Source: Paenibacillus auburnensis (GTDB lineage Bacteria; Bacillota; Bacilli; Paenibacillales; Paenibacillaceae). Taken from it: a stretch of 64,000 nt of DNA. The stretch covers positions 62,001 through 126,000 of the forward strand of contig NZ_CAKMMG010000010.1 of NCBI RefSeq assembly GCF_927798115.1, given 5' to 3'. Every line of letters starts with the position of its first letter. The first letter of the stretch is position 1. The notes below the pieces were generated by a model, which worked only from the letters and a program-made list of their open reading frames with translations, had not been told where the DNA came from and did not search any database. Position numbers and translations under genes: made by a program. This document shows positions 19,352 through 28,605 of the stretch, piece by piece.

Positions 19352-20968
19352 ATGATAAAAAACACATTCCGGCGTTATGCCGCCTTAATGGCCCTGCCTT
19401 TGGTTCTGCTTGTCCTCGGTTTAATCAGCGGCTGCGCCAGACTGCAGGACTGGCGGTCGGCTGCACAGGAGCCTCCGAACGCTCCAGCCTCCGCCGCCCC
19501 CAGGTACACGATCTCCTGGACGATGCATCAGAACCTGCCGGTGCCCGAAGATGCAGAGATGGTGAGGTACGTGGAGGACAAATTCAAGGTAGATCTGGAC
19601 ATCTGGAATCTGGCGAACAATAAATACGAGACGCTCCTTAATATGAAGCTGGTCCAGGGTTCCGTCCCGGATCTGTTCCGGGTTAGACAGACTCAGGATC
19701 TGCTGAACTATCAGCAGCAGGGTCTGATCGCTGAAATCCCCAAAGAGATGCTGAACACGTATGCGCCTAATATCATGAGAGCTATCCGGGAACATGCCCC
19801 TGCTTACCAAGATTATGGCGTGATCGACGGTAAGTATTACGGCATCCCTGTCGTCAATCCTACTAATATCTACCGGGTTCCTGTAGTCTACCGGCAGGAT
19901 TGGCTGGACAAGCTTGGCCTACCGGTGCCGCAGACGCTGTCTGATTTCGAGAAGATCATCTATGCCTTCGCGAATGAAGACCCTGACGGCAACGGCATCA
20001 AGGATACCTACGGCTTGTCCCTGGAAGGGATGAATGTAGTCTTCGGCGCCTTCGGACAGATTGTCTTTGCCGATCAGCTTTATTTCGGCAAGAAGGGGCA
20101 GAAGCTGGTTATTGGCGCTTTGGAGCCGGAAATGAAGGAAGCCCTGCATTATCTCCGCAAATGGTACCGTGACGGGGTAATTGATCCGGAGTTCATCACA
20201 GGAGAGAACAATGGAGGCTACAAGCATCTGTCCCATGCCTTTATCAATGGCCGGATCGGTATGACCTCTATGGGCAATTACTATCACTGGATTCAGGAAG
20301 GTGATTACATGACCTGGAGCTATGATGACCAGAAGAAGGCTCGGGAGGTCCCGGTGAAGGCCACCTTTAACGTGAAGGAGTTAACTGCCAAGAATCCGCA
20401 GGCCCGGATTGTCTTCGGCCGGCCTTTTAGCGGACCGGAGGGCAAACGCGGCTCCAAAGCCTATGACATGCTGATGAGCTTCACGGCGATCGGTGTGAAT
20501 GCCGTTAGCGAGCCGGGCAAGCTTGCGGCCATCCTGCAGATTCTGGACTACGTCAGCGCGAATCCCGACCCGGATACAGATGCCGCGATGAAATACGGGG
20601 TTCAGGGGACGCATTGGGCATGGGCAGGAAGCGCCAAGAAGGAGATCGTCCTGCTGCCTCCCTATGACCAGACCTTCAGTTATCAGAATACGATCGGTAC
20701 GAATATAGGCATGACAATACCGGTCATGCCTGCGGACCGGAGAGAGCAATGGGCTTCATCCCTGGGGCTGGATCAGGACGGAATCTACAACGCCCTGGAG
20801 GTTGCCACTCCCGCACTGGTCAGGAATGGACCTGAGCTTATTAAGCTTAGAAACCAGGCCTATATCGCTTTTATCACGGGAGAACGGCCGATAGAAGAGT
20901 TCGGAGCGTTCGTTAAGGAGTTCATGGCAGCGGGAGGGACAGAAGTACTGCAAGAGGCGAATGAATAG
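19352..20968 (+). CDS. Extracellular solute-binding lipoprotein (LplA-like, family 1)
   Basis: A 538-aa lipoprotein: signal peptide with lipobox LISGC near residue 28, then a long type of family 1 binding protein common in Paenibacillus (DFEKIIYAFANEDPDGNGIKD is the recognisable calcium-loop-like block). Such proteins deliver oligosaccharides to LplB/YtcP-type permeases. No permease or ATPase gene is adjacent, and a terminator follows immediately, so it must either share a transporter encoded elsewhere or act as a co-sensor for the AraC regulator encoded just upstream. Confidence 0.9.
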   Translation: MIKNTFRRYAALMALPLVLLVLGLISGCARLQDWRSAAQEPPNAPASAAPRYTISWTMHQNLPVPEDAEMVRYVEDKFKVDLDIWNLANNKYETLLNMKLVQGSVPDLFRVRQTQDLLNYQQQGLIAEIPKEMLNTYAPNIMRAIREHAPAYQDYGVIDGKYYGIPVVNPTNIYRVPVVYRQDWLDKLGLPVPQTLSDFEKIIYAFANEDPDGNGIKDTYGLSLEGMNVVFGAFGQIVFADQLYFGKKGQKLVIGALEPEMKEALHYLRKWYRDGVIDPEFITGENNGGYKHLSHAFINGRIGMTSMGNYYHWIQEGDYMTWSYDDQKKAREVPVKATFNVKELTAKNPQARIVFGRPFSGPEGKRGSKAYDMLMSFTAIGVNAVSEPGKLAAILQILDYVSANPDPDTDAAMKYGVQGTHWAWAGSAKKEIVLLPPYDQTFSYQNTIGTNIGMTIPVMPADRREQWASSLGLDQDGIYNALEVATPALVRNGPELIKLRNQAYIAFITGERPIEEFGAFVKEFMAAGGTEVLQEANE

Positions 20969-20998
20969 CCGGCAAAGCCATTTGCTGGCTATTTTTTT
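20966..20998 (+). terminator. Terminator overlapping the stop codon
   Basis: TAGCCGGCAAA (20966-20976, beginning with the TAG stop) pairs with TTTGCTGGCTA (20981-20991), followed by a T-run. Confidence 0.85.
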
Positions 20999-21033
20999 GT
21001 TGACAAGCCCACTTAAATGAATATATATTTGGT

Positions 21034-21053
21034 GACAATGATAATCATTATCG
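21034..21053. promoter_or_regulatory. Fur box
   Basis: TGATAATCATTATCG at 21039-21053 matches the Bacillus 7-1-7 Fur consensus TGATAATNATTATCA except for the last base, within the longer classical repeat beginning GACAATGATAATC. It lies about 75 bases ahead of the siderophore-binding protein gene, so iron repression of the four-gene importer operon is expected. Confidence 0.85.
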
Positions 21054-21125
21054 GAGAATAACCTAAATACATATTTTCTCTGAACATTTTACCAAAATAC
21101 TTTCATAAAAAGGACGGGGTCACAC

Positions 21126-22220
21126 ATGAATACAACACGAAGGTTCTCATTCAAAGCTTTATTTATTCCGTTTGCGCTTACAATTGCACTAGTCGGCTGC
21201 TCCAATCAGCCATCGAATAATTCAACAGCTGCACCGTCTCCAAGTGCTGCGGCAACGAATGCTGCTGCCAGTACGGAAGCACCGGCATCCCCGGAGGCAG
21301 CTACAGCATATCCGATCACAATCAAGCACGCGCTTGGCGAGACTGTCATTGAGAGCAAGCCGGAACGGGTCGTTACTATTCAGTGGGCCAATCACGATGT
21401 CGCACTCGCCCTTGGCGTTGTCCCTGTCGGCTTCTCGGCGGCGAACTTCGGCGTTCAGGATGGCAGCGGACTGCTGCCTTGGACAGCGGAGAAGCTGAAA
21501 GAGCTTGGCGCAACTGAACCTAATGTATTCCAGGACACCGACGGTCTGGATTTCGAAGCGATCTCCGATGCCAACCCGGATGTCATTCTTGCCTCTTACT
21601 CCGGTATCACTCAGGAAGACTACGATACTCTGAGCCAAATCGCCCCGGTTGTAGCCTATCCGACCGCTCCTTGGACAACTACATGGCGTGAACAGGTCTT
21701 GCTCAACTCCGAAGGAATGGGTATGAAGGCCGAAGGGGAGCAGCTGATCAAAGACACCGAGGACATGATTAATGAGAAGCTGAGCAAATACCCGCAGATT
21801 AAAGGCAAAAAGGTGGCTTGGGTGAACTTCTCGGCTGATGACCTGTCCCAGTTACACATTTACACTCCTGTAGACTCCCGTGTCTCCTTCTTGTACGAGC
21901 TGGGAATGGAGTACCCTGAAAGCATTACTAAGCAAATCACCGATCCTACCAGCTATTCTTTGAATTTGAGTGCTGAGAACGTTGAGTCCCTATACGATGC
22001 CGATCTTATCGTCGGATATGGCAATGACGAATTGTTGAAAGCTATCCAGGCTGATTCCCTGCTTGGCAAAATCCCGGCAGTGGAGCGGGGTTCTGTTGCC
22101 TTCATTGACAGTGATACCCCTCTGGTAGCTGCCGGAACTCCGAACCCGCTGTCCATCGCGTATACCATTGATGAATATCTGGCATTGATCGGCGGAGCTA
22201 TCGACAAGTTAAATGAATAG
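21126..22220 (+). CDS. Siderophore-binding lipoprotein of an iron ABC importer
   Basis: A 364-aa lipoprotein: signal peptide ending in a LVGC lipobox near residue 24, an Ala/Ser/Pro-rich linker, then a class III periplasmic-binding fold (Peripla_BP_2) with the ERVVTIQWANHDVALALG start block. It captures an iron-siderophore, class unknown, and passes it to the two permeases encoded next. It overlaps the first permease gene by eight bases and lies under a Fur box. Confidence 0.93.
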   Translation: MNTTRRFSFKALFIPFALTIALVGCSNQPSNNSTAAPSPSAAATNAAASTEAPASPEAATAYPITIKHALGETVIESKPERVVTIQWANHDVALALGVVPVGFSAANFGVQDGSGLLPWTAEKLKELGATEPNVFQDTDGLDFEAISDANPDVILASYSGITQEDYDTLSQIAPVVAYPTAPWTTTWREQVLLNSEGMGMKAEGEQLIKDTEDMINEKLSKYPQIKGKKVAWVNFSADDLSQLHIYTPVDSRVSFLYELGMEYPESITKQITDPTSYSLNLSAENVESLYDADLIVGYGNDELLKAIQADSLLGKIPAVERGSVAFIDSDTPLVAAGTPNPLSIAYTIDEYLALIGGAIDKLNE

Positions 22221-23253
22221 CGCTCCAAGTTCAGAAATGAAGCAGCCCGCCACGCATCTTCCACGGAATTTCAAGACGTTACTGCTGATTTGCCTCGTCT
22301 TGCTGGGTATATGCGTGGTGGCCTCTCTGGTCCTAGGCGCCCGGGTGATCCGGTTTAACGAACTGCTGGACGGATTATTTCATCCGGATGTTCAATCCTT
22401 CGGGGCTAACGTGGTCCGCAAGCGGATATCGCGGACGGTATTCAGTTTATTGTGCGGTGCGGCCCTGGGGGTTTCCGGCGCACTCATGCAATCAGTCACA
22501 CGTAACCCTATCGCAGACCCGAGTATACTCGGAGTCAACACCGGCGCTTCCCTGTTCGTTGTTTGCGGGATTGCCTTCCTGAATATAAGTACTGCCGGCC
22601 AGTATATCTGGCTGGCTCTGGCCGGAGCGGCGGTTACTGCAGTATTCGTGTTTGGAATCGGCTCAATGGGGCGTGGCGGAGCCACCCCCATTAAGCTCGT
22701 TCTGGCGGGTGCCGCCACCAGCGCGGCCCTTTCTTCTCTGGTCACGGCCATCCTGATCCCGCGCTCCTACGTCATGGATCAGTTCAGATTCTGGCAGGTG
22801 GGCAGCGTCGGCTCGGGTACCTGGAGCAGCATTACTACGTTCCTGCCGTTTCTGGCCATTGGCTTATTGATAGGCTTTATCTGTGCCCCGGCACTGAATG
22901 CGCTGGCACTGGGAGACGATGTTGCGACCGGACTGGGCGTCCGGACAGGAGTTCTGAGATTTATTGCGGCTCTTGCGGGTGTTCTCTTATGCGGCGCAGT
23001 TACTGCATTGGCAGGACCGATTGGTTTTATCGGACTGTTAGCCACTCACGTTATACGTCTTATTCTTGGATCCGATCTGCGGTTTGTGATCCCGATGTCT
23101 GCACTTTCCGGAGCCATCATACTGACTCTGTCCGATGTGGGCGGCAGGCTGATCGGCAGGCCGGGAGAGCTTGAAGTCGGTGTAGTTACAGCGTTTATTG
23201 GCGCTCCGATACTAATCATATTAGCAATGAAGTCGAAAGTGCGATCCTTATGA
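22213..23253 (+). CDS. FecCD-type iron-siderophore permease 1
   Basis: A 346-aa BtuC/FecCD permease with about ten helices. Family motifs: FSLLCGAALGVSGALMQSVT (the RLP-like gating region) and RNPIADPSILGVNTGA. The ATPase-contact region is GPIGFIGLLATHVIRLILG. It is translationally coupled by overlap with the genes before and after. Confidence 0.95.
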   Translation: MNSAPSSEMKQPATHLPRNFKTLLLICLVLLGICVVASLVLGARVIRFNELLDGLFHPDVQSFGANVVRKRISRTVFSLLCGAALGVSGALMQSVTRNPIADPSILGVNTGASLFVVCGIAFLNISTAGQYIWLALAGAAVTAVFVFGIGSMGRGGATPIKLVLAGAATSAALSSLVTAILIPRSYVMDQFRFWQVGSVGSGTWSSITTFLPFLAIGLLIGFICAPALNALALGDDVATGLGVRTGVLRFIAALAGVLLCGAVTALAGPIGFIGLLATHVIRLILGSDLRFVIPMSALSGAIILTLSDVGGRLIGRPGELEVGVVTAFIGAPILIILAMKSKVRSL

Positions 23254-24281
23254 CCAATCAACCTATGGAATTTATTATGGCGGGCAGACGCCACAGACGC
23301 CGCCGCTGGCTACTTGTTACCGGTGTCCTTGCAGTTCTTACCTGTGCGCTTTGCGCGGCTATGCTATTACTGGGAAACACCATTTATCCGGTCCAGGAAG
23401 TACTCCGGGCGCTTTCGGGTGAGCAGCTTAAGGGTGTATCCTTTGCGGTTAACACCATACGTCTGCCGAGGATGCTGGCCGGTCTTTTGGCCGGATTTGC
23501 TTTCGGTGTTGCCGGGTATACCTTCCAGACCATGCTGCGCAACCCCCTGGCCAACCCGAATGTCATCGGGATTACCTCCGGCTCTAGTGCGGCAGCCGTT
23601 TTTTGCATCGTTATCCTTCACTCCAAAGGAGCGGTCGTTTCTGTTGCCTCGGTCATTGCCGGCCTGGCTACAGTGATGCTGATCTATTTTTTATCCAGAG
23701 GAAAAGCATTTTCGATCGGGCGGTTAATCCTTGTAGGAATAGGCATACAGGCTATGCTTGACGCTGTGATCTCCTATTTGCTGCTCCTTAGTGCACAACA
23801 GGATGTTCCCGCAGCACTCCGGTGGCTCTCCGGCAGCCTCAACGGCTCTCAAATGAAGGAGCTTCCGCCGCTCGTCTTCACCGTTCTGATCTGTGCCCCT
23901 GTCGTGATTGTGCTGGGAAAACAACTGAGTATACTCGAGCTTGGCGAACAGGCGGCTACTTCGCTCGGTGTGAATGCGGACAAGACCAGAATTGCGCTTA
24001 TCGTGAGTTCCGTCATCATGATTGCAATAGCAACTGCCATCACAGGTCCGATAGCCTTCGTCTCTTTCCTTGCAGGACCCATCGCCAAAAGATTAGTTGG
24101 AGTCGGCTTCTCAAACGTAATTCCGGCGGGGCTGGTGGGCGTAAATTTGGTTTTGGCGGCAGATCTGATCGGACAGTTTGCTTTTGAATACAGATTCCCT
24201 GTGGGTGTCATCACCGGATTGCTTGGGGCTCCGTATCTGATTTTCCTGCTAATCCGGATGAATCGAAAGGGAGAATTATAA
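23250..24281 (+). CDS. FecCD-type iron-siderophore permease 2
   Basis: A 343-aa partner permease of the same family, with NTIRLPRMLAGLLAGFAFGV, RNPLANPNVIGITSGSSAA and GPIAFVSFLAGPIAKRLVG. It overlaps the first permease gene by four bases (ATGA) and the ATPase gene by one base. A two-permease arrangement implies a heterodimeric channel. Confidence 0.95.
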   Translation: MTNQPMEFIMAGRRHRRRRWLLVTGVLAVLTCALCAAMLLLGNTIYPVQEVLRALSGEQLKGVSFAVNTIRLPRMLAGLLAGFAFGVAGYTFQTMLRNPLANPNVIGITSGSSAAAVFCIVILHSKGAVVSVASVIAGLATVMLIYFLSRGKAFSIGRLILVGIGIQAMLDAVISYLLLLSAQQDVPAALRWLSGSLNGSQMKELPPLVFTVLICAPVVIVLGKQLSILELGEQAATSLGVNADKTRIALIVSSVIMIAIATAITGPIAFVSFLAGPIAKRLVGVGFSNVIPAGLVGVNLVLAADLIGQFAFEYRFPVGVITGLLGAPYLIFLLIRMNRKGEL

Positions 24282-25096
24282 TGAGTGCAGCACATACTTT
24301 TCAGGCTGAGCAAATCGTAGCTGGCTATGATCATAAAACGGTAATCCACGACGTAAGCCTGGTGATCCCCAGTAACAAAATCAGTGTGATTATCGGTTCT
24401 AACGGCTGCGGAAAGTCTACGCTTCTCAAAACTATGGCCAGGCTGATCAAGCCTACCTCCGGTAAGATCACGCTGGACGGCAAAGCCATCAGCAAAATCC
24501 CGCCAAAGCAATTGGCCCGGGTCATTGGCCTGCTGCCGCAATCCCCCATTGTTCCGGAAGGTATTTCCGTGGCCGATCTGGTGGGAAGGGGCAGATACCC
24601 GCATCAGTCCCTGCTCAGCGGATGGAGCAAAAAGGATTATGAAGCCGTTGCCGAAGCGATGACCCTTATGGATATCACGGAGTTTGCCAATCATAATATT
24701 GACGAGCTCTCAGGCGGTCAAAGACAACGTGTCTGGATTGCGATGGCTCTGGCGCAGCAAACGGATATTCTATTTCTCGATGAGCCGACAACGTTCCTGG
24801 ATATCACTTATCAAGTGGAGATCCTTGACCTGCTCACAGACCTTAACCGTAAGCACGGAACTACGATTGTCATGGTGCTGCATGATATCAATTTATCCGC
24901 ACGTTATGCCGACCATATTTTTGCGCTTCATAACGGAAAGCTAGTCGCTGAGGGCGAACCCTCGCAGGTAATCACGGATACATTGGTGAAAGATATATTC
25001 GGACTGGACTCGATGGTCATCAAGGACCCGATTGCAGGCTCCCCTATGGTGGTTCCCAAAGGGCGTTATCATGCGGCTTATGGACCTACTTCTTAA
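24281..25096 (+). CDS. Iron-siderophore ABC transporter ATP-binding protein
   Basis: A 271-aa FecE/FhuC-type ATPase. Walker A is IGSNGCGKST, the signature motif is LSGGQRQR, and Walker B is ILFLDEPTTFLD, followed by the switch His in VMVLHDINLS. It is last in the Fur-boxed operon and is followed by a strong terminator shared with the convergent comA gene. Confidence 0.96.
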   Translation: MSAAHTFQAEQIVAGYDHKTVIHDVSLVIPSNKISVIIGSNGCGKSTLLKTMARLIKPTSGKITLDGKAISKIPPKQLARVIGLLPQSPIVPEGISVADLVGRGRYPHQSLLSGWSKKDYEAVAEAMTLMDITEFANHNIDELSGGQRQRVWIAMALAQQTDILFLDEPTTFLDITYQVEILDLLTDLNRKHGTTIVMVLHDINLSARYADHIFALHNGKLVAEGEPSQVITDTLVKDIFGLDSMVIKDPIAGSPMVVPKGRYHAAYGPTS

Positions 25097-25136
25097 ATGA
25101 ATTTCCCAGCAACCTGCCGGTTTGTCCCCGGCCGCA

Positions 25137-25178
25137 GACAAAAGCCTCCGGAGTCCTGTTGCTTCCGGAGGCTTTGTC
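25137..25178. terminator. Bidirectional terminator between the iron operon and comA
   Basis: GACAAAAGCCTCCGGA pairs with TCCGGAGGCTTTGTC across an 11-base loop, with one bulged A. It lies between convergent stops. Confidence 0.8.
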
Positions 25179-25179
25179 G

Positions 25180-25839
25180 TTATATAAATTCATCCGTGCG
25201 GATCAGTCCTAATCTTCTCGCTTCCGCAATGGCTTCCGATCTTGAACGTACATTCAGCTTCTCAAAAATACGGGTCAGGTTATACTCAACGGTCCGCTGG
25301 CTCATCAGCAGCTTGGTTGCGATATCCCTATTGCTGCTTCCGCTTGAGACCTCCTGAAGGATTTCCTGTTCGCGCTCATTAATCGAAACTTCCTCCATCA
25401 GCCTTTCTTCCCTGCCCTGATTAAGACGAATATCTCTTCGCCGCAGCTGCCGCAGCAGGGAGACCGGAATGACAGCCTCGTCCCGTAGGGCGCAGCGGAG
25501 TGCATTCAATAATTGTTCACGGGTAGATGTCTTACTGACCACACCGCTGACACCTGCTTCCACCAGTACATTAAAATTAGGGCTGATCTCGTACCCTGTA
25601 TAAATAAGAATTCGGCTGTCAGGCCGGGTCCGCATGATTCGCTTGGTCAATTCGATACCATTAATGACAGGCATGTTCAAATCAAATAACAGGACATCGA
25701 ATTCCTCCTGTTCAATCAGCTCCAGCGCTTCCATCGCCGATATCAGTACCGTGACTTGCATATCGGGGTCCTGCTCAATCATATTTTTAGTTCCTTCACC
25801 AACGGAAGGATGATCGTCTACCAGTAAAATCCGTACCAT
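25180..25839 (-). CDS. comA: ComA-like response regulator (NarL/LuxR type)
   Basis: A 219-aa response regulator. The receiver domain has the phosphoacceptor Asp in LLFDLNMPVINGIEL near residue 55, and the C-terminal LuxR HTH contains REQEILQEVSSGSSNRDIATKL. Its length is close to B. subtilis ComA (214 aa), and it is the last gene of a comQ-comX-comP-comA order identical to Bacillus. It would be phosphorylated by the adjacent ComP-like kinase and bind TTGCGG/CCGCAA elements. The assignment rests on the locus as a whole; the protein alone would only be called a NarL-family regulator. Confidence 0.85.
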   Translation of the reverse strand: MVRILLVDDHPSVGEGTKNMIEQDPDMQVTVLISAMEALELIEQEEFDVLLFDLNMPVINGIELTKRIMRTRPDSRILIYTGYEISPNFNVLVEAGVSGVVSKTSTREQLLNALRCALRDEAVIPVSLLRQLRRRDIRLNQGREERLMEEVSINEREQEILQEVSSGSSNRDIATKLLMSQRTVEYNLTRIFEKLNVRSRSEAIAEARRLGLIRTDEFI

Positions 25840-25860
25840 CCTGTCTCCTCCTTGCTTTCA

Positions 25861-28221
25861 CTATGCTTCCTGACTCAATCTTGCTGAATCCAGCGGCAGG
25901 ATAATCCGTACTTCCAGTCCTTGACCCGGCGCTGACTTGAACGTTATATCACCTTCCAGACTGTTTACCCGTTCTTTGATGCCCGATAAGCCCATATGGT
26001 GATAGGAATCCTGCAATTCCTCCAGCTTGAGCCCGATTCCATTATCTTTATAAGTAAGCAGGATATCGTGATTACCTTCCTGCCCGAGTGCAATCCTAAT
26101 GGTGGATGCTTTGGCATGCTTGCTGGCGTTACGCAGCAGCTCCTGGACAATCCGGTAAAGGGTAAGCAGCTGATCGTCATTAATATCGGCCGTGAACGTT
26201 CCCGGGTGAAAATCAACTACAAAATCAGACCGGATCTGGGCCTGCTCGAACAGTCCCCGCAAGGCTTCGACAATCCCCATCTCCTGAAGCAATGGGGGCC
26301 TCAGCTCATTGCAGGTCTCACGGATCTGGTGAATGACATCAAGTAACCCTTCCTTGATATTATCCAGCTTCTGGTGCAGCTCCGGTCCCATTTCATGGTC
26401 AAGCATAGCCGACTCCAGGTTGCGGTACCAGATCAGCTGGTCCTGAAGTGCGGAATCATGCAGATCGGAGGCAAGCTTCCGCCGCTCTTTCTCAGACAGC
26501 GTAAAGATTAGCCTGGAAAGCCAAGGCGATGAAGCATTTCCATTCTTTTTGCGGAATTCAGCCTCCAGCTCTTCCACCAGGCTCTCCACCAAATATAAGT
26601 TCTCATAGACAATCGCGCTGTAGTTGGCAAGCGTTCGCAGCCAGGCCAATTCATCCAAATTGTATTTGGTCCGGCTTCCCTTGTCGTCCAGCCACAGGAT
26701 ATGCAGCCGATTGAGCTTCTTTCCCGCAACGACACCAATTCCGCGCTGTAGACTGAAAATCGTACCCACATCCAGCTTTCCTACAGCAGACTGGATAGCG
26801 GCGATCAGCGAGTTCCGGATACCGTCCAGCGGTTCACTCAGCGTCAGCTCCTGTAGCCGGTTCGTATCGACCGTAACAAAAACAGCTTTTTTCACCGGCA
26901 GCACCTGGTAAATTTCCTGCTCCAGCACCCGTTCCAGATCCGTAAGCTTCATGACGCGCGATATCCTGGCCGAGAAGCGGCCCAAGCTCCCCTGAAAATT
27001 ATGCATATCCTTATTCAGGCTTGGCCGCAGCTTCAAATCGGCGTATTCCTTCAGGAACAGCATCAGAATTATAAGCAAATAAGAAACAAGGAACAGCTGC
27101 CCCCATCTAACCCAAAATTGATTATGCTGGGTCAACAGAAGTGAGGCGAGTACTGAAATGGCGATTGTCGGAAAAAAGGCAATACCTGCATAGTAAAAAA
27201 AACGGCTCAGCAGAAAATCAACGTCAAACAGCTGCTTCGTCGTGAACATATACAAATAGACGAAAGGAATAATTAACAGAAAGATCGCGGAAATTTCCGC
27301 CGACATAAACGCCATCCCAAACAATTGCGGGATGGCAAACAAAAAGATAAACGGAGCGAACCCCGAGACATGGCCGATTAAAATAAATTTGAACAGGGAA
27401 CGCATCGGACTGTTCTGTTTGCGATGCAGGGCGAACTTCTGAATCAGCCTAATCACAATATAAATATTGATTCCGGCAAAGTAGAATAACATCAATCCCG
27501 AATTATAATCGCCCAACCTGCTTCTGTAGAACACCCTGGTGATTTCTATGACATTGATGGCGGCTATAAGGAGATAGAAAATCCGCATAGTGAAGCGGCC
27601 TGTAAGCATCTCCTGATAGCTTTCAAGATACAATTTCAGAAACTGAATAAAAAATATGGGGACAGAGGACATGGAAAAATATAAGATTATCATCCCCACA
27701 GGATTAGCCCGTCCTGAAGAAAAAGAACTGAAGTAGGCCAATCCTATGGATAAGAAGAATAAGATAAGCTGAATCGCCGCCGGGTCCGACTTCTTCCTGC
27801 GGTATATCACGATAGAGAGTCCCGAGAACATCAGTAGCGCCAACCATGGGAATATTAAATGGGTTAACAGCTCGTTTCTAGGTAATTGCGGGCTAACCTC
27901 AAAGGTTACCCGCTTTACTACTCCGTCCGGTCCTGTCCGGTCCAGAGCAATGGATGAAGCCTGTTCCAGCGAGTCGAACATACGGATCGGATAATAATCC
28001 TGTGCCGGCTGGCCATTTACCTCCACGATCTGATCGCCGGTATATATTTTCCCGAACCCCCAATATTTCTGTGGAGAACTCTCTGATACTATAATCTGCC
28101 CCTCATTATTCTGCGTCACCATTACTCCGACATACGGATGAGTGTACACAAATTTGGTGAAATAACCGGTGATCAGAAACAACAGCAGGATACAAACCGT
28201 AATCTTCAGACGATGTTTCAA
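25861..28221 (-). CDS. comP: ComP-like membrane sensor histidine kinase
   Basis: A 786-aa kinase, close to the 769 aa of B. subtilis ComP. TM1 at about 8-25 is followed by an extracytoplasmic PDZ-like segment (about 30-115; GDQIVEVNGQPAQDYYP), then a block of roughly eight to nine helices to about residue 400, a GAF-like linker, a HisKA_3 dimerisation domain with the phospho-His in LASDLHDSALQDQL, and a C-terminal HATPase domain. ComP proteins detect isoprenylated ComX outside the cell. The gene begins 41 bases after comX and ends 21 bases before comA. Confidence 0.88.
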   Translation of the reverse strand: MKHRLKITVCILLLFLITGYFTKFVYTHPYVGVMVTQNNEGQIIVSESSPQKYWGFGKIYTGDQIVEVNGQPAQDYYPIRMFDSLEQASSIALDRTGPDGVVKRVTFEVSPQLPRNELLTHLIFPWLALLMFSGLSIVIYRRKKSDPAAIQLILFFLSIGLAYFSSFSSGRANPVGMIILYFSMSSVPIFFIQFLKLYLESYQEMLTGRFTMRIFYLLIAAINVIEITRVFYRSRLGDYNSGLMLFYFAGINIYIVIRLIQKFALHRKQNSPMRSLFKFILIGHVSGFAPFIFLFAIPQLFGMAFMSAEISAIFLLIIPFVYLYMFTTKQLFDVDFLLSRFFYYAGIAFFPTIAISVLASLLLTQHNQFWVRWGQLFLVSYLLIILMLFLKEYADLKLRPSLNKDMHNFQGSLGRFSARISRVMKLTDLERVLEQEIYQVLPVKKAVFVTVDTNRLQELTLSEPLDGIRNSLIAAIQSAVGKLDVGTIFSLQRGIGVVAGKKLNRLHILWLDDKGSRTKYNLDELAWLRTLANYSAIVYENLYLVESLVEELEAEFRKKNGNASSPWLSRLIFTLSEKERRKLASDLHDSALQDQLIWYRNLESAMLDHEMGPELHQKLDNIKEGLLDVIHQIRETCNELRPPLLQEMGIVEALRGLFEQAQIRSDFVVDFHPGTFTADINDDQLLTLYRIVQELLRNASKHAKASTIRIALGQEGNHDILLTYKDNGIGLKLEELQDSYHHMGLSGIKERVNSLEGDITFKSAPGQGLEVRIILPLDSARLSQEA

Positions 28222-28262
28222 TATAGTCCCTCTCTATCTATTGAGTTACAACATTTTATAGT

Positions 28263-28439
28263 TTAGCCCCAGAGTCCAATACGCATCGGATTCTCGGTCA
28301 TCTCATCTTTTGCTTTGAGTACATCCATAAGTGCTCTCTGCTCCAGTGCGCTCATACCCGCCAATTGGAGTTGCCCCCGATTGCCATTCATCCATTCTCC
28401 GGAGTTGCTCATCATATTCTGGAACATTTCTTTTACCAT
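28263..28439 (-). CDS. comX: ComX-like pheromone precursor, 58 aa
   Basis: A small gene between the prenyltransferase and the sensor kinase, exactly where comX lies in Bacillus. The start is the ATG at 28439, with GGAGGG seven bases upstream; the longer frame would use a TTG that overlaps that ribosome site. The peptide begins MVKEMFQNMM and ends NPMRIGLWG. A single Trp one residue from the C-terminus is what ComX needs, because the pheromone is the C-terminal end with a prenylated Trp. ComX precursors are about 55-75 aa and poorly conserved, so identity rests on position, size and Trp. A second Trp at residue 16 lies in the pro-region. Confidence 0.82.
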   Translation of the reverse strand: MVKEMFQNMMSNSGEWMNGNRGQLQLAGMSALEQRALMDVLKAKDEMTENPMRIGLWG

Positions 28440-28540
28440 TCCAAATCCCTCCAATTGGTTTGTTGTTAAGAGATGATTTCTCTTAATCCCAATATACAGG
28501 CCATTTCAGAGAATGGAAACGATAACCAGTCCAGTATTTC

Positions 28541-28589
28541 ACGCAAATCGAATTGCGGTATTTTGCGTGGTAGAGCCGCAAAATTGCGG
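28541..28589 (-). promoter_or_regulatory. Cluster of ComA-box-like half-sites upstream of comX
   Basis: Five half-sites occur in 49 bases (plus-strand reading): ACGCAA 28541, TTGCGG 28553, TTGCGT 28563, CCGCAA 28576, TTGCGG 28584. On the minus strand they read CCGCAA-N2-TTGCGG-N7-ACGCAA-N4-CCGCAA-N6-TTGCGT. B. subtilis ComA binds TTGCGG-N4-CCGCAA plus a third element. Spacings here differ, so this is a candidate operator. The sites lie upstream of a possible TATATT -10 (28491-28496) for comX. Confidence 0.55.
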
Positions 28590-28605
28590 TGCGTACAACT
28601 GGAAT

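Noticed and set aside
28440-28454. Five-residue longer comX starting at TTG 28454
   Set aside because: That TTG is part of the TTGGAGGG ribosome site serving the ATG at 28439.
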